DNA of 64,000 nucleotides. Source: Chitinophagaceae bacterium (GTDB taxonomy: Bacteria > Bacteroidota > Bacteroidia > Chitinophagales > Chitinophagaceae). Location of the stretch: contig JAIYAN010000010.1 in assembly GCA_027489035.1 (NCBI GenBank), forward strand, positions 124,001 through 188,000. The letters run 5' to 3'. The notes under the pieces were generated by a model. It saw only the letters and a list, made by a program, of their open reading frames with translations. It did no database searches and had not been told where the DNA came from. A program made the translations under genes and the position numbers. This document shows, one piece after another, positions 35,777 to 47,266 of this stretch (positions are counted from its first letter, which is position 1; every line of letters starts with the position of its first letter).

Positions 35777-35870
35777 GGCACAGATTTTCTTTTTTAGATA
35801 AATTTTACTTCGGGCACAATTTAATATAAACTATATCTTTCTCAAAATTTTATTGTATGATATAGAAACA

Positions 35871-35903
35871 GTTTGTTGTTTGGTGTTTGGTGTTTGGTGT
35901 TTG
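35871..35903. repeat. GTTTGGTG-type octamer array, copy 1
   Basis: Tandem units of GTTTGTT, GTTTGGT and variants. Matching arrays are at 44738-44797 (opposite strand) and 47390-47446. This lies in the 418-bp gap between the phosphorylase and rpoC genes. Confidence 0.75.
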
Positions 35904-36080
35904 AACGAACTGCTATCAAGCATCACACAAATGACTCAAAGGATTTGAAACGCATATACTATAAGACGCGATGACGAAATGCTTGCAGCATTTTTTTGAC
36001 ACTAAGACTCGAAGGCGCAAAGACACAAAGTTTTTAAACACAACAAATTTGATTTTTTTTGAAAAATAGTTCCAACCTTA

Positions 36081-36118
36081 AAACCGTTAAACTATTAAAC
36101 CAGCGAAGCGATTTAAAC
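36081..36118. repeat. 38-nt CCAGCGAAGC element, copy 1
   Basis: Key portions are AAACCGTTAAACTATT and CCAGCGAAGCGATTTAAAC. Two more copies occur at 47548-47585 and 47628-47665. It sits between the GTTTGGTG array and the rpoC terminator; the preceding 35998-36030 also holds a GACACTAAGACTCGAAGG-like low-complexity stretch. Confidence 0.75.
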
Positions 36119-36142
36119 CATTAGCAACCTTCATCCAAAAAC

Positions 36143-36174
36143 AAAAACGAGCACCTTTTGAGTACTCGTTTTTT
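36143..36174. terminator. Terminator downstream of rpoC
   Basis: Stem AAAAACGAG/CTCGTTTTT with an interior mismatch and short loop (36143-36174). T-tracts on both strands. The rpoC stop is at 36195-36197. Confidence 0.8.
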
Positions 36175-36194
36175 ATTATATTATTTAAATTATC

Positions 36195-39100
36195 TTACTC
36201 TTCATCATCGAAGCTCATTGCTTCTTTGGTAGTCATCAATAATTCGTATTCTTCTTTACTTCCTACAATCATGTTTTCGAAATCTCTCAAACCTGTACCT
36301 GCAGGAATGTGGTGTCCAGTAATTACGTTTTCTTTCAAGCCTAGCATTTCATCTGTTTTACCCAATATAGCTGCTGAGCTTAATACTTTCGTAGTTTCCT
36401 GGAACGAAGCCGCAGAAATCCAGCTATGTGTTCCTAAAGAAGCTTTAGTGATACCTAACAACAACGGTGAAGATGTTGCAGGACTTGCATCACGATATTC
36501 AACAAGCTTTTTATCTGCTCTTCTTAAGATAGAATTTTCTTCTCTTACGTCACGTAAGGTTACAATTTGACCAGATTTCAATTTAGTACTTTCTCCACTG
36601 TCTGTGATTACTTTCTTATCAAAGATGTAATCATTTTCAATGTTAAAGTCTAATTTATCTTCTGTATCTCCTTCTAAGAATTTAGTATCTCCAGCATCTT
36701 CGATGGTTACTTTACGCATCATCTGACGTACAATAACTTCGATGTGTTTGTCATTGATACGTACCCCTTGAAGTCTGTAAACCTCTTGGATTTCATTTAC
36801 TACGTATTCTTGAACTGCGAATGGACCTCTGATAGAAAGAATATCTGCAGGAGCAATTTGACCATCACTTAATCCAGCACCAGCTTTTACGAAATCTCCA
36901 TCTTGTACTAGAATTTGACGACTCAATGGCACAAGATATTTTCTGCTAACACCATCTTTTGCTTCAACAGTGATTTCTCTGTTACCACGTTTGATGTTAC
37001 CAAAACTAACCACACCATCAATTTCACAAACAACCGCAGGATTGCTTGGGTTTCTTGCTTCAAACAATTCAGTTACACGTGGAAGACCTCCCGTGATATC
37101 TTTCAACTTGCTTAAAATTCTTGGAATCTTAACCAAAACCTGTCCACTTTTCACTTCATCACCTTCTTCGATAACAATATGAGAACCTACAGGTAAATTG
37201 TATTTTTTCTCCTCTTTACCGTGAACAATGATGGTAGCCAATTTGGTTTTATCTTTTGTTTCGATAACCACTTTTTCTCTATGGCCTGTTTGTTCATCTG
37301 CTTCATCACGGTAGGTAATACCTTCAATAACGGCATCGAATTTAATCTTACCATTTGTTTCAGCAACTATTACGTTATTAAATGGATCCCATGTGCAAAT
37401 CACATCACCTTTTGAAACCTTTTGACCATCTTTGACACTTAACACTGCTCCATAAGGAATGTGCATGGTGTTTAATAAACGATCAGATTTTACATCTATA
37501 TTTCTAATCTCACCTGTACGTCCAATTACAACTGATACTTTTTTACCTTCATTGTTTTCAGCACTTACAGTACGTAAGCCATCAAATTGAAGTGTACCAT
37601 CAAACTTAGCACTTAATGTAGATTCTACAGAAGCAGAACCTGCCACACCACCCACGTGGAAAGTACGTAATGTAAGCTGTGTACCTGGCTCACCAATTGA
37701 TTGAGCGGCAATGATACCTACTGCGTCACCACGTTGAGCAAGGGCACCTGATGCCAAGTTTCTTCCATAACATTTAACACAAACTCCACGCTTGCTTTCA
37801 CAAGTCAAAACCGAACGGATTTCAACCGTATCAATTCCTGTATCTTCTATTTTCTTTGCAGCATCTGTACTGATTTCTTCTCCGGCTGCAACCAAAACTT
37901 CTTCAGTTATTGGATCAATTACATCATATAATGCAGTACGGCCTTCGATTCTATCGCTTAATGGTTCAATGATATCTTCATTATCTTTTAATGCTGATGT
38001 TGCAATTCCACGTAAAGTACCACAATCTTCATCGTTGATAACTACGTCTTGAGCAACGTCAACCAATCTTCTAGTTAAATAACCCGCATCCGCTGTTTTC
38101 AAGGCCGTATCCGCCAAACCTTTACGCGCACCATGCGTAGAAATGAAATACTCCAATACACTCAATCCGTCTTTAAAGTTAGCCAAGATTGGGTTTTCAA
38201 TAATTTCACTTCCTGAAGAACCTGATTTTCTTGGTTTAGCCATCAAACCTCTTAATCCTGCAAGCTGCTTAATCTGTTGTTTACTACCACGAGCTCCAGA
38301 ATCCAACATCATATAAACTGAGTTAAATCCTTGTTTATCGATAGCCAATTCACGAATCAACGTTTCAGTAACTTTTGTATCCACACGACTCCAGATATCA
38401 ATGATTTGGTTATATCTTTCATTGTTGGTGATTAAACCCATGTTATAACTATCCCAAACTTCAGATACTTCTGTTTGTGCGTTTTCTACCAATTCTTCTT
38501 TAATTGCAGGGATAATCAAGTCGTTAATGTTAAACGATAATCCTCCACGGAATGCCATTCTAAAACCAAGTGTTTTAATGTCATCCAAGAATTTAGCCGT
38601 AGCTGGAACGTTCGTCCATTTGATGATATCACCAATGATTTCTCTTAATGCTTTTTTAGTCAACAACGCATTTACGAAACCTACTTCTTTAGGTACAAAC
38701 TGATTAAAGATTACACGGCCTACTGTAGTTTCAATCAACTTGAAAGTTAATGAACCATCTGGGTTACGGAAATTTGCTTTAACTCTGATGTTTGCATGAA
38801 GGTCGATTTGTTTTTCATTGTATGCAATGATTACTTCATCAGCAGAATAAAATGCTTTTCCTTCACCTTTTACGATATCGTCGCCAATTGTTTTCTTTCC
38901 TTTGGTGATATAATACAATCCAAGAACCATGTCCTGAGAAGGTAAGGTAATTGGCGTACCATTTTGAGGGTTCAAGATATTATGTGATGATAACATCAAT
39001 AATTGAGCCTCTAATATTGCAGCATTACTTAAAGGAACGTGAACCGCCATCTGATCTCCATCGAAATCCGCATTGAACGCGGCAGTTACCAATGGATGTA

Positions 39101-40487
39101 AATGAATCGCCTTTCCTTCAATCAATTTTGGCTGGAACGCTTGAATTGACAATCTATGAAGGGTTGGGGCTCTGTTCAACATTACCGGATGACCTTTCAA
39201 AATATTTTCAAGAATATCCCAGATAATTGCTTCTTTTTTATCTACTAATTTGCGTGCACTCTTCACCGTTTTAACGATACCTCTTTCAATTAGTTTTCTA
39301 ATAATAAATGGCTTAAACAATTCCGCAGCCATATCTTTTGGTAAACCACACTCATGCATTTTCATTTCAGGACCAACCACAATTACCGAACGACCTGAAT
39401 AATCCACACGCTTACCCAATAAGTTTTGACGGAAACGACCTTGTTTACCTTTCAATACATCACTCAATGATTTCAATGCCCTTCCACCTTCTGCTTTAAC
39501 AGCATTTGATTTACGGCTATTGTCAAATAATGAATCGATAGACTCCTGAAGCATACGTTTTTCATTACGTAAGATTACTTCTGGTGCTTTAATTTCTAAT
39601 AAACGCTTTAAACGGTTGTTACGAATAATAACACGACGATATAAATCATTCAAATCAGAAGATGCGAAACGGCCACCATCCAAAGGAACCAATGGTCTTA
39701 ATTCTGGTGGAATAACTGGAATATATTGCATAACCATCCATTCTGGACGATTTACAATTCTTGTATTTGCTTCACGGAAACTTTCTACAACGCTCAAACG
39801 CTTTAAGGCATCTGCTTTACGTTGTTGAGATGTTTCTGTTGCTGCTGAATTACGTAAATCAAAACTCAATTGATCTAAATCTAAAAGACCCAACATTGCA
39901 TGAACTGCTTCTGCACCCATTTTCGCAATGAATTTATTTGGATCTTCATCAGGAAGCATTTGATTTTCTTTTGGCAATGCATCCAAAATATCCAAATATT
40001 CTTCTTCAGATAAAAGATCACCAAATTTTTGATCTTTATCTGCTCTGATACCTGGTTGAATAACCACAAATCTTTCATAATAGATAATGGTTTCTAATTT
40101 CTTAGAACTCATTCCTAAAAGATAACCAATTTTATTAGGCAAAGATTTAAAGTACCAGATATGAACTACAGGCACCACCAATTTGATGTGTCCCATTCTT
40201 TCACGACGAACTTTTTTCTCAGTAACTTCAACACCACAACGATCACACACAATGCCTTTATAACGGATACGCTTATACTTTCCACAAGCACACTCGTAAT
40301 CTTTTACTGGTCCGAAAATTCGTTCGCAGAAAAGACCATCTCTTTCTGGCTTGTATGTTCTATAATTAATGGTTTCGGGTTTAATTACTTCACCGTAACT
40401 TCTTTCCAAGATACTATCCGGAGATGCCAAACCAATGGTAATTTTTGAGAATGTTGGTCTCGGACGATTTTCTTTTTTGAATGCCAT
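36195..40487 (-). CDS. rpoC: DNA-directed RNA polymerase subunit beta'
   Basis: 1430 residues, the expected Bacteroidota length. The N-terminal zinc-binding motif is Cys66, Cys68, Cys81, Cys84 (ECACGKYKR ... VCDRCGVEV). The catalytic Mg motif NADFDGD is at 472-478. The [17 protein letters not shown] and HVPLS blocks, the bridge/trigger helix region near [31 protein letters not shown], and the second zinc cluster ([14 protein letters not shown]) are intact. It begins 66 bp after rpoB ends, so rpoBC is one unit, followed by a terminator. Confidence 0.99.
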   Translation of the reverse strand: MAFKKENRPRPTFSKITIGLASPDSILERSYGEVIKPETINYRTYKPERDGLFCERIFGPVKDYECACGKYKRIRYKGIVCDRCGVEVTEKKVRRERMGHIKLVVPVVHIWYFKSLPNKIGYLLGMSSKKLETIIYYERFVVIQPGIRADKDQKFGDLLSEEEYLDILDALPKENQMLPDEDPNKFIAKMGAEAVHAMLGLLDLDQLSFDLRNSAATETSQQRKADALKRLSVVESFREANTRIVNRPEWMVMQYIPVIPPELRPLVPLDGGRFASSDLNDLYRRVIIRNNRLKRLLEIKAPEVILRNEKRMLQESIDSLFDNSRKSNAVKAEGGRALKSLSDVLKGKQGRFRQNLLGKRVDYSGRSVIVVGPEMKMHECGLPKDMAAELFKPFIIRKLIERGIVKTVKSARKLVDKKEAIIWDILENILKGHPVMLNRAPTLHRLSIQAFQPKLIEGKAIHLHPLVTAAFNADFDGDQMAVHVPLSNAAILEAQLLMLSSHNILNPQNGTPITLPSQDMVLGLYYITKGKKTIGDDIVKGEGKAFYSADEVIIAYNEKQIDLHANIRVKANFRNPDGSLTFKLIETTVGRVIFNQFVPKEVGFVNALLTKKALREIIGDIIKWTNVPATAKFLDDIKTLGFRMAFRGGLSFNINDLIIPAIKEELVENAQTEVSEVWDSYNMGLITNNERYNQIIDIWSRVDTKVTETLIRELAIDKQGFNSVYMMLDSGARGSKQQIKQLAGLRGLMAKPRKSGSSGSEIIENPILANFKDGLSVLEYFISTHGARKGLADTALKTADAGYLTRRLVDVAQDVVINDEDCGTLRGIATSALKDNEDIIEPLSDRIEGRTALYDVIDPITEEVLVAAGEEISTDAAKKIEDTGIDTVEIRSVLTCESKRGVCVKCYGRNLASGALAQRGDAVGIIAAQSIGEPGTQLTLRTFHVGGVAGSASVESTLSAKFDGTLQFDGLRTVSAENNEGKKVSVVIGRTGEIRNIDVKSDRLLNTMHIPYGAVLSVKDGQKVSKGDVICTWDPFNNVIVAETNGKIKFDAVIEGITYRDEADEQTGHREKVVIETKDKTKLATIIVHGKEEKKYNLPVGSHIVIEEGDEVKSGQVLVKIPRILSKLKDITGGLPRVTELFEARNPSNPAVVCEIDGVVSFGNIKRGNREITVEAKDGVSRKYLVPLSRQILVQDGDFVKAGAGLSDGQIAPADILSIRGPFAVQEYVVNEIQEVYRLQGVRINDKHIEVIVRQMMRKVTIEDAGDTKFLEGDTEDKLDFNIENDYIFDKKVITDSGESTKLKSGQIVTLRDVREENSILRRADKKLVEYRDASPATSSPLLLGITKASLGTHSWISAASFQETTKVLSSAAILGKTDEMLGLKENVITGHHIPAGTGLRDFENMIVGSKEEYELLMTTKEAMSFDDEE

Positions 40488-40553
40488 ATTTTAAAAAATG
40501 TTTTGATAATGTTTTTAAATTCAGTTGAAAAGCGGACTAAAATTCATATTCGC

Positions 40554-43500
40554 TTACTCAAACTTCAAGTCCAAACCTAAACCTCTTAATTCATGAACCA
40601 ATACATTGAATGATTCAGGGATACCTGCTCTTGGAATGTTTTCACCTTTCACAATCGCTTCGTAAGTTTTTGCTCTTCCGATGATATCATCTGATTTCAA
40701 TGTAAGTAATTCTTGCAAGATGTTTGAAGCACCATAAGCCTCCAATGCCCAAACCTCCATCTCCCCAAAACGCTGACCACCAAATTGAGCCTTACCACCC
40801 AAAGGTTGTTGTGTAATCAAGCTATACGGTCCGATAGAACGAGCATGCATTTTATCATCAACCATGTGGTGAAGCTTAATCATGTAAATGATACCTACGG
40901 TTGCTTTTTGATCAAAACGATCTCCAGTTTCTCCGTCGTATAAGTATGTATGACCAAACTTAGGTAAACCAGCTTTTTCGATATTTTCTGCAATTTCTTC
41001 AACAGAAGCACCATCGAAGATTGGCGTTGCAAAACGAATACCTAATTTTTCACCAGCCCAACCCAATGCAGTTTCATAAATCTGTCCAAGGTTCATACGT
41101 GAAGGTACCCCTAGTGGATTCAACACGATATCAACTGGTGTTCCATCTTCAAGGAATGGCATATCTTCTTGACGAACGATTTTAGCAACAATACCTTTGT
41201 TACCGTGACGTCCCGCCATCTTATCCCCTACTTTAAGTTTACGTTTAACCGCGATATACACCTTAGCTAATTTCAATACACCTGCAGGTAATTCGTCTCC
41301 GATAGAAATATTGAATTTCTCTCTTTTGTATCTACCCAATTCTTCATTGTACTTGATGCTGAAATTGTGCAACAAAACATTGATTAATTCATCTGTAGTA
41401 GCTTCTCCTGTCCATCCCAAAGGATTTACATTTTGGAAGTCAATTCCAGAGATATTTTTAGCATTAAATTTAGCGCCTTTGCCAATCAATACTTCACCAA
41501 AATTGTTGCTAACACCTTGACTGGTTTTATCCTTCAAAAGCGTTAATAATTTACTTTGTAAAAGTTCAAGAATATCGATTTCGTTCTTCTCATGTGTTTT
41601 CTCAATTTTATCCAATTGAGCTTTTTCTCTTACCTTGGTATTCTTATCTTTTTTAGCGCGTTGGAATAATTTTTTATTGATAACAACCCCTTCTGTTCCG
41701 CTTGGTGCTTTCAAAGAAGCATCTTTAGCATCTCCAGCTTTATCTCCAAAGATTGCTCTCAATAATTTCTCTTCTGGTGTTGGATCACTTTCTCCTTTTG
41801 GAGTGATTTTTCCAATGATGATATCGCCTTCTTTGATTGAAGCACCAATTCTGATGATACCGTTTTGGTCTAAATCTTTAGTAGCTTCTTCACTAACGTT
41901 TGGAATATCTGGCGTTAATTCTTCTTCACCCAATTTAGTATCACGAACTTCTGTTTCAAATTCGCTGATATGTAAAGAGGTAAACAAATCTTCTTTTACT
42001 ACTTTTTCATTTATAACAATCGCATCCTCGAAGTTGTACCCTTTCCATGGCATGAAAGCCACTTTTAGGTTACGACCTAAAGCGATTTCACCACCACGTG
42101 TTGCGTATCCTTCTGTTAAGAAATCTCCATCAGAAACTTTTTGTCCTTTTGTTACAGCTGGACGTAAGTTGATGCAAGTTTCCTGGTTGGTACGAACGAA
42201 TTTTGTAAGTTTATAAATTTTAAGATCATCTTCAAAGCTTACCAATTGTTGTGTTTCAGAACGCTTGTAACGAACATGAATTTCGTTTGCGTCAACGTAT
42301 TCTACAACTCCATCACCTTCTGCATGAATTTGAATTCTTGCATCACGAGCAGCTTTTGCTTCAAGACCAGTACCTACAATTGGAACTTCAGGCTTAACCA
42401 ATGGAACGGCCTGACGTTGCATGTTTGATCCCATCAATGCACGGTTGGCATCATCATGCTCAAGGAAAGGAATTAGAGAAGCACTCAAACCTACAATTTG
42501 GTTTGGCGCAACGTCCATATATTCTACTTCACCTTTATCTAAAATAGGGAAATCGCCAGTTTGACGAGATTTGATTCTGTCTTCAACGAACTCTCCTTTG
42601 CTGTTTAATTCAACGTTTGCCTGTGCAATTTTTGCTGTATCTTCTTCTTCTGCACTTAGGAAAGTGATTTTTTTCATATCCACTTTTCCATTCTCTACTT
42701 TACGATAAGGTGTTTCAATGAAACCCATTTCGTTAATCATGGCATGCACACAAAGTGTTGAAATCAATCCAATGTTTGGACCTTCTGGTGTTTCAATAGT
42801 ACATAAACGTCCGTAGTGAGAATAATGCACGTCTCTCACCTCAAAACCAGCTCTCTCTCTACTTAAACCGCCGGGTCCAAGTGCCGAAATACGGCGCTTA
42901 TGGGTGATTTCACTAAGTGGATTGGTTTGATCTAAGAATTGTGATAACTGAGACGTTCCGAAGAATGAGTTGATAACAGAAGATAATGTTCTTGCATTAA
43001 TCAAATCAACTGGCGTAAATACTTCATTATCACGTACGTTCATACGCTCACGGATTGTTCTAGCCATACGTGCCAAACCAACACCAAATTGTGCATATAA
43101 TTGCTCTCCTACTGTACGAACTCTACGATTGCTTAAGTGATCAATATCATCCACTTCACTTTTTCCGTTGGTTAATAACACCAAGTATTTAATGATAGAA
43201 ATGATATCTTCTTTAGTTAATACTTTCTTTTCAAGTGGATAGTTCAAACCAAGGCGACGATTGATTTTATAACGACCAACTTCACCTAAATCGTAACGCT
43301 TATCACTGAAGAATAATTTATCGATAATACCTCTTGCTGTTTCATCATCTGGAGCATCAGCACCACGCAATTGCTTATAGATATGCTGAACCGCTTCCAA
43401 CTCACTGTTTGAAGTATCTTTATTTAATGTATTGTAGATGATTGCGTAATCTCCACTAACTTCTTCTTTTTGTACGAAAACACTCTTGGTTTGAAGTTTT

Positions 43501-44363
43501 ACGATTTCCATGATATTGCTTTCATCCAAAACAATATCTCTTTCTAAAATAACTTCATTACGTTCTAAAGAAACTACCTCACCAGTATCTTCATCTACGA
43601 AATCTTCCACCCAAGTACGAAGTACACGAGCTGCTAATTTTTTACCAATGTGTTTTTCAAGTGTTTTTTTATCTGCCTTAATTTCATCTGCCATTCCAAA
43701 AAGTTCCAAGATATCTTTATCTGTTTCGAAACCGATTGAACGCAATAATGTAGTAACAGGGAATTTCTTTTTACGATCGATATATGCAAACATTACGTTA
43801 TTGATATCTGTTGCAAATTCCATCCATGCTCCTTTGAAAGGGATAACCCTTGCAGAATAAATTTTAGTTCCGTTCGGGTGAACAGATTGTCCAAAAAATA
43901 CACCTGGAGAACGATGAAGTTGACTTACAACTACCCTTTCAGCACCATTGATTACAAAGGTACCTCTTGGTGTCATGTAAGGAATATTTCCTAAAAACAC
44001 ATCCTGAACGATTGTTTGGAAATCTACGTGTTCTTCATCATTACAGCTCAAACGAAGTTTAGCTTTTAATGGAACAGCGTAAGTAAGTCCTCTCTCAATA
44101 CACTCTTCGATGGTATAACGTGGAGGATCCACGAAATAATCCAAAAATTCCAATACGAAAATGTTTCTAGTATCCGTGATTGGGAAATTTTCTTTAAACA
44201 CTCTAAACAATCCTTCAACATTACGTTTGTCAGGGGTTGTTTCTAATTGAAAGAAATCTTTAAATGATTGAATCTGGATTCCCAGTAAATCAGGTTGTTC
44301 TGCTATAAGTTCAACTTTTCCGAAATTGAAACGATTTGCAGTGGTTGTTTTTGTTGCAGACAT
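40554..44363 (-). CDS. rpoB: DNA-directed RNA polymerase subunit beta
   Basis: 1269 residues. Family features include the rifampicin-binding pocket ([34 protein letters not shown], about 469-502), where residues are wild-type-like, and the C-terminal blocks [30 protein letters not shown] and [19 protein letters not shown]. It forms the active-site pincer with beta'. The start codon is separated from rplL by 495 bp that contain the rplL terminator and several repeats, so this gene probably has its own promoter. Confidence 0.99.
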   Translation of the reverse strand: MSATKTTTANRFNFGKVELIAEQPDLLGIQIQSFKDFFQLETTPDKRNVEGLFRVFKENFPITDTRNIFVLEFLDYFVDPPRYTIEECIERGLTYAVPLKAKLRLSCNDEEHVDFQTIVQDVFLGNIPYMTPRGTFVINGAERVVVSQLHRSPGVFFGQSVHPNGTKIYSARVIPFKGAWMEFATDINNVMFAYIDRKKKFPVTTLLRSIGFETDKDILELFGMADEIKADKKTLEKHIGKKLAARVLRTWVEDFVDEDTGEVVSLERNEVILERDIVLDESNIMEIVKLQTKSVFVQKEEVSGDYAIIYNTLNKDTSNSELEAVQHIYKQLRGADAPDDETARGIIDKLFFSDKRYDLGEVGRYKINRRLGLNYPLEKKVLTKEDIISIIKYLVLLTNGKSEVDDIDHLSNRRVRTVGEQLYAQFGVGLARMARTIRERMNVRDNEVFTPVDLINARTLSSVINSFFGTSQLSQFLDQTNPLSEITHKRRISALGPGGLSRERAGFEVRDVHYSHYGRLCTIETPEGPNIGLISTLCVHAMINEMGFIETPYRKVENGKVDMKKITFLSAEEEDTAKIAQANVELNSKGEFVEDRIKSRQTGDFPILDKGEVEYMDVAPNQIVGLSASLIPFLEHDDANRALMGSNMQRQAVPLVKPEVPIVGTGLEAKAARDARIQIHAEGDGVVEYVDANEIHVRYKRSETQQLVSFEDDLKIYKLTKFVRTNQETCINLRPAVTKGQKVSDGDFLTEGYATRGGEIALGRNLKVAFMPWKGYNFEDAIVINEKVVKEDLFTSLHISEFETEVRDTKLGEEELTPDIPNVSEEATKDLDQNGIIRIGASIKEGDIIIGKITPKGESDPTPEEKLLRAIFGDKAGDAKDASLKAPSGTEGVVINKKLFQRAKKDKNTKVREKAQLDKIEKTHEKNEIDILELLQSKLLTLLKDKTSQGVSNNFGEVLIGKGAKFNAKNISGIDFQNVNPLGWTGEATTDELINVLLHNFSIKYNEELGRYKREKFNISIGDELPAGVLKLAKVYIAVKRKLKVGDKMAGRHGNKGIVAKIVRQEDMPFLEDGTPVDIVLNPLGVPSRMNLGQIYETALGWAGEKLGIRFATPIFDGASVEEIAENIEKAGLPKFGHTYLYDGETGDRFDQKATVGIIYMIKLHHMVDDKMHARSIGPYSLITQQPLGGKAQFGGQRFGEMEVWALEAYGASNILQELLTLKSDDIIGRAKTYEAIVKGENIPRAGIPESFNVLVHELRGLGLDLKFE

Positions 44364-44442
44364 ATGTAAATAAAATCTTTTTAGTGTAGGCCTTTTTCAT
44401 TAGGGTATGGACACGATTTACCATTCCTAAATTAAAGGACGG

Positions 44443-44450
44443 CGAAGTTA
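44443..44450 (-). promoter_or_regulatory. Putative -7 element of rpoB
   Basis: On the minus strand TAACTTCG, followed by CCGTCC, is near the TAnnTTTG consensus and resembles the TAGCTTTGCCG stretch before rplK. It lies about 80 bp before the rpoB ATG. No strong -33 element is seen; a weak call. Confidence 0.33.
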
Positions 44451-44520
44451 ATCAATAAATTTGAAAAAAAATCTATTGTAAGAATTTTTTTTGATATTTT
44501 GACAGAAATGTTGGGGTTTT

Positions 44521-44548
44521 GTAGGGGTTGAAGATTTTCAACACTTAC
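44521..44548 (+). repeat. REP-like palindrome, copy 3 (GTAG at 5' end)
   Basis: GTAGGGGTTGAA, GATT, TTCAACACTTAC. One base differs from copy 2 read in the same sense. Directly followed by a GAGGTTT array, as with copy 1. Confidence 0.75.
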
Positions 44549-44556
44549 TTTGAAGG

Positions 44557-44633
44557 GGTTTTTGAGGTTTTTGAGGTTTTTGAGGTTTGTGAGGTTTGTG
44601 AGGTTTGTGAGGTTTGTGAAGTTTGTGAAGTTA
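44557..44633. repeat. GAGGTTT-type nonamer array
   Basis: About eight imperfect 9-nt units (GAGGTTTTT three times, then GAGGTTTGT). The longest of the three arrays in the window. It lies in the rplL-rpoB gap. Both-strand translation gives low-complexity EVFEVCEVC or NLTNLTNLK strings, which are artefacts. Confidence 0.8.
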
Positions 44634-44674
44634 GGCATCACGTTACTTTCCGAAGATCCATCCAAACAAAAGCA

Positions 44675-44731
44675 AAAGGTTCAATGAGTTCAATGCGTTC
44701 AAAAGGTTGGAAATTTTCGTCTGCCGATGTT
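44675..44731. repeat. 57-nt dispersed module, copy 2
   Basis: Begins AAAGGTTCAATGAGTTCAAT and ends TCTGCCGATGTT. By hand alignment 52 of 57 positions match 2781-2837. Confidence 0.75.
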
Positions 44732-44737
44732 TCATGA

Positions 44738-44797
44738 AACAACAAACCATAAACTACAAACCACAAACAAAAAACACCAAACGCCAAACACCAAACG
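44738..44797. repeat. GTTTGGTG-type octamer array, copy 2 (opposite strand)
   Basis: Tandem AAACCA, AACACCAA and AACGCCAA units. The reverse complement reads GTTTGGTGTTTGGCG and related strings. Same family as 35871-35903 and 47390-47446. Confidence 0.7.
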
Positions 44798-44807
44798 TAT
44801 GTATAAT

Positions 44808-44838
44808 AAAAAAGCCCCGAAAAATTCGGAGCTTTTTT
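44808..44838. terminator. Terminator after rplL
   Basis: AAAAAAGC/GCTTTTTT outer stem, one mismatch, CCGAA/TTCGG inner stem, loop AAA. T-tract on the minus strand. It lies 20 bp past the rplL stop and should limit read-through into rpoB. Confidence 0.85.
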
Positions 44839-44858
44839 AAAAATTATCTTAAAAAGAA

Positions 44859-45230
44859 TTAAGCTAATTCAACTTCAGCACCTGCTTCAGTTAATTTAGT
44901 TTTGATATCTTCAGCTGTTGCTTTATCAACACCTTCTTTAACAGGTTTTGGAGCACCATCAACTAAATCTTTAGCTTCTTTAAGTCCTAAACCAGTCATT
45001 TCTTTAACCAATTTAACAACTGCTAATTTGTTTGCACCACCACTCTTAAGAATAACATTGAAAGATGTTTTTTCTTCTGCTGCTGCTGGACCATCGCCAC
45101 CTGCGCTAACTACTACTGCAGCTGCTGCTGGTTCGATTCCATACTCTGATTTTAAGAATTCAGCTAATTCTTGAACTTCTTTTACAGTTAAACCTACTAA
45201 GGTTTCTGCTAATGCTTTAATTTCTGCCAT
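44859..45230 (-). CDS. rplL: 50S ribosomal protein L7/L12
   Basis: 123 residues. The N-terminal dimerisation helices ([29 protein letters not shown], about 3-31), an Ala-rich hinge (about 33-53) and the globular C-terminal domain ([43 protein letters not shown]) are standard. It forms the stalk that recruits translation factors. The gene follows rplJ with 107 bp and a hairpin in its leader, and is followed by a terminator. Confidence 0.98.
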   Translation of the reverse strand: MAEIKALAETLVGLTVKEVQELAEFLKSEYGIEPAAAAVVVSAGGDGPAAAEEKTSFNVILKSGGANKLAVVKLVKEMTGLGLKEAKDLVDGAPKPVKEGVDKATAEDIKTKLTEAGAEVELA

Positions 45231-45245
45231 TTTGTTTGAATTTTT

Positions 45246-45275
45246 TCCGCCTTCATTGTTTTCGACTCCGGCGGA
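45246..45275 (-). promoter_or_regulatory. Leader hairpin before rplL
   Basis: TCCGCC (45246-45251) can pair with GGCGGA (45270-45275), with an 18-nt loop containing TCGAAAACAATGAA. It ends about 15 bp from the rplL start. It may adjust the L7/L12 to L10 ratio or processing; function unproven. Confidence 0.4.
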
Positions 45276-45337
45276 GATTTAAAAAAATTGTTTATTGCCT
45301 TATTTTACCATCGGCCAGGTTAATTACTAATTTTAAA

Positions 45338-46015
45338 TTATTCTTCTGTAGCAGCATCTTCAGATGCTGTTGGAGCCTCTGGAGCCGGAGTTTCTTCAAC
45401 AGCTGGAGCTGCTTCTTCAACTGCAGGAGCTGCTTCTACAACTGGTGCAGCTTCAACTACTGGTGATTCTGCAACTGGAGCCGCTTCAACTACTGGTGCT
45501 ACTTCTGCAACTGGTTCAGCTTTTTGAGCATTGTCTTTGTTTTCCAAAGCGCCTAACACACGTTGAATTGGAGCTTGTAACAATCCAATCAAATCGCCGA
45601 TTAATTCGTTTTTGGTTTTAATTAACGTTAATGCTTTCAATTGATTGTCACCAACAAATACATCACCATTGATAAACGCAGCTTTCAAAACTGGTTTTTC
45701 TTTGTTGTTTGCTTTACGGAAACCACTTAAGATAACAGCTGGATCTTTTGGATTTTCGCTAAACATCAAAGCTGTTACTTTATGCAAAGAATCGAAAACA
45801 CCTGCATATTTTTCAGCATCCAAACTTTCTAATGCTTTTTTGATTAAGGTGTTTTTAGCTACTTTCATTTCAACTTGCTTGTCGAAACAAACGCTACGTA
45901 ATTTACCTACCTGAGCTACAGTTAAACTTTCTGTGTCGGTGATGTAAAAGTTATTGTATTGAGCGAATTTACCTTTCAGCAATTCGATTACCTCATTTTT
46001 TTCTTGTTTTGTCAT
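45338..46015 (-). CDS. rplJ: 50S ribosomal protein L10 with long C-terminal extension
   Basis: 225 residues against the usual 165-175. The core is typical: the N-terminal NEVIELLKGKFAQYNNFYIT, the KVAKNTLIKKALESL segment and the C-terminal stalk helix LIGLLQAPIQRVLGALE to about residue 160. After it comes a 60-residue tail (about 166-225) of repeated PVVEAAP and PAVEE units, strongly acidic and Pro/Ala-rich. L10 anchors L7/L12 dimers and represses its own operon. The tail is likely disordered; its role is unknown. Confidence 0.96.
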   Translation of the reverse strand: MTKQEKNEVIELLKGKFAQYNNFYITDTESLTVAQVGKLRSVCFDKQVEMKVAKNTLIKKALESLDAEKYAGVFDSLHKVTALMFSENPKDPAVILSGFRKANNKEKPVLKAAFINGDVFVGDNQLKALTLIKTKNELIGDLIGLLQAPIQRVLGALENKDNAQKAEPVAEVAPVVEAAPVAESPVVEAAPVVEAAPAVEEAAPAVEETPAPEAPTASEDAATEE

Positions 46016-46030
46016 AACAAATATTTTTAC

Positions 46031-46049
46031 CCTGGGCCTTTAACCCAAG
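46031..46049 (-). promoter_or_regulatory. Leader hairpin before rplJ
   Basis: On the transcribed strand, CTTGGG, loop TTAAAGG, CCCAGG; a G.U wobble replaces a pair. It follows a CAACC box and mirrors the hairpin before rplA. It lies about 15 bp upstream of the rplJ ATG. Confidence 0.5.
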
Positions 46050-46059
46050 CGGTTGAGAT

Positions 46060-46749
46060 TTAGTTTAGAACAGATTTTGTGTCGACCATGATGCCTGGGC
46101 TCATTGAGCTTGCCATGCTTACCCCTCTTAGGTATAAACCTTTTGAAGTGGCTGGTTTTAATTTAATAATTGCGTTGATAAATTCTTGGCAATTTTCAGC
46201 AATTTTTTCAGGCGCAAAACTTACACGACCGATTGATGCATGAATGATACCTACTTTATCAACTTTGAAGGCGATTTTACCACCTTTCAAATCTTTAACA
46301 GCACCAGCAACATCATTTGTTACCGTTCCTGTTTTTGGATTTGGCATTAAGTTACGAGGACCTAACACTTTACCCAATTTACCAATTTTAGGCATTACAG
46401 CCGGTGTAGCAACAATAACGTCGATATCTGTCCAACCGCTTTCTATTTTTGTGATAAATTCGTCTAATCCAACATAATCAGCACCTGCAGCATTTGCTTC
46501 TGCTTCTTTATCTGGTGTGCACAAAACCAAAACTTTTTTAGTTTTACCAGTACCATGAGGTAAAGAAACCGTTCCACGAATGGCTTGGTCTGCTTTTTTA
46601 GGATCAACGCCCAACTTAACGTGTAAGTCAACTGAGCTATCGAATTTTGTAGTATTTATTTCTTTAACTAAAGAGGATGCTTCCTTAAGCGTATAAGCTT
46701 TGTCGGCGTCAACCTTAGCATTGGCTATTTTTCTTTTTTTAGTAATCAT
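46060..46749 (-). CDS. rplA: 50S ribosomal protein L1
   Basis: 229 residues. Characteristic pieces are [36 protein letters not shown] (about 33-68), [23 protein letters not shown] (about 127-149) and [28 protein letters not shown]. It binds 23S rRNA helix 76 and, in many bacteria, represses its own mRNA by binding a mimic in the leader. A short hairpin precedes the gene and a similar one follows before rplJ. Confidence 0.98.
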   Translation of the reverse strand: MITKKRKIANAKVDADKAYTLKEASSLVKEINTTKFDSSVDLHVKLGVDPKKADQAIRGTVSLPHGTGKTKKVLVLCTPDKEAEANAAGADYVGLDEFITKIESGWTDIDVIVATPAVMPKIGKLGKVLGPRNLMPNPKTGTVTNDVAGAVKDLKGGKIAFKVDKVGIIHASIGRVSFAPEKIAENCQEFINAIIKLKPATSKGLYLRGVSMASSMSPGIMVDTKSVLN

Positions 46750-46765
46750 TGTTAAAAAAATTTAT

Positions 46766-46785
46766 ATCCGGTATTTAATCCGAAT
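46766..46785 (-). promoter_or_regulatory. Leader hairpin before rplA
   Basis: ATTCGG, an 8-nt loop with TTAAAT, CCGGAT on the transcribed strand, one G.U wobble. It follows a CAACC box shared with the rplJ leader. A candidate L1 or L10 operator; none was tested. Confidence 0.5.
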
Positions 46786-46795
46786 GGTTGACGAT

Positions 46796-47242
46796 TTAGT
46801 TATTTTCCCAAGGAGCTGTACCTTCTACGTTTAAGCCCATGCTGCGTGCAGTTCCTGCAACCATGCTCATTGCGCTTTTTAACGTAAATGCGTTTAGATC
46901 AGCCATTTTATCTTTTGCGATTTCTTCAATTTGCGCCCAAGTAACTTTACCAACCTTTACACGGTTTGGTTCTTTACTTCCGCTAGTAATCTTAGCTGCA
47001 TCCATCAATTGTACTGGAGCTGGAGCAGTTTTGATTTCAAAATCAAAAGATTTGTCTGCGTAAACAGTAATTAATACAGGTAATACTTTTCCTGGTTTGT
47101 CTTGGGTTCTCGCATTGAATTGCTTACAGAACTCCATGATGTTCAAACCCTTCGAACCTAACGCGGGACCGATTGGCGGCGCTGGGTTGGCTTGTCCTCC
47201 TTTACACTGGAGCTTCACATAGCCGGTGATTTCTTTTGCCAT
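46796..47242 (-). CDS. rplK: 50S ribosomal protein L11
   Basis: 148 residues, normal length. The N-terminal domain holds [37 protein letters not shown] (about 7-43), the thiostrepton-binding region. The C-terminal RNA-binding domain follows ([33 protein letters not shown], about 87-119), ending [11 protein letters not shown]. It forms the GTPase-associated centre with 23S rRNA. First gene of the rplKAJL unit; the leader of about 90 bp has a hairpin and a putative promoter, and nusG ends upstream behind a terminator. Confidence 0.98.
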   Translation of the reverse strand: MAKEITGYVKLQCKGGQANPAPPIGPALGSKGLNIMEFCKQFNARTQDKPGKVLPVLITVYADKSFDFEIKTAPAPVQLMDAAKITSGSKEPNRVKVGKVTWAQIEEIAKDKMADLNAFTLKSAMSMVAGTARSMGLNVEGTAPWENN

Positions 47243-47266
47243 TTTTTTTAATTTTTTGGTGATAAC

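Noticed and set aside
41635..42216. 193-residue plus-strand frame inside rpoB
   Set aside because: It is antisense to conserved rpoB blocks; its length follows from codon bias on the other strand.
44557..44633. CRISPR array
   Set aside because: The unit is only 9 nt, tandem without spacers, and no cas genes are present.
44432..44737. Low-complexity frames on both strands in the rplL-rpoB gap (EVFEVCEVC, NLTNLTNLK)
   Set aside because: They are direct translations of the GAGGTTT array, not genes.
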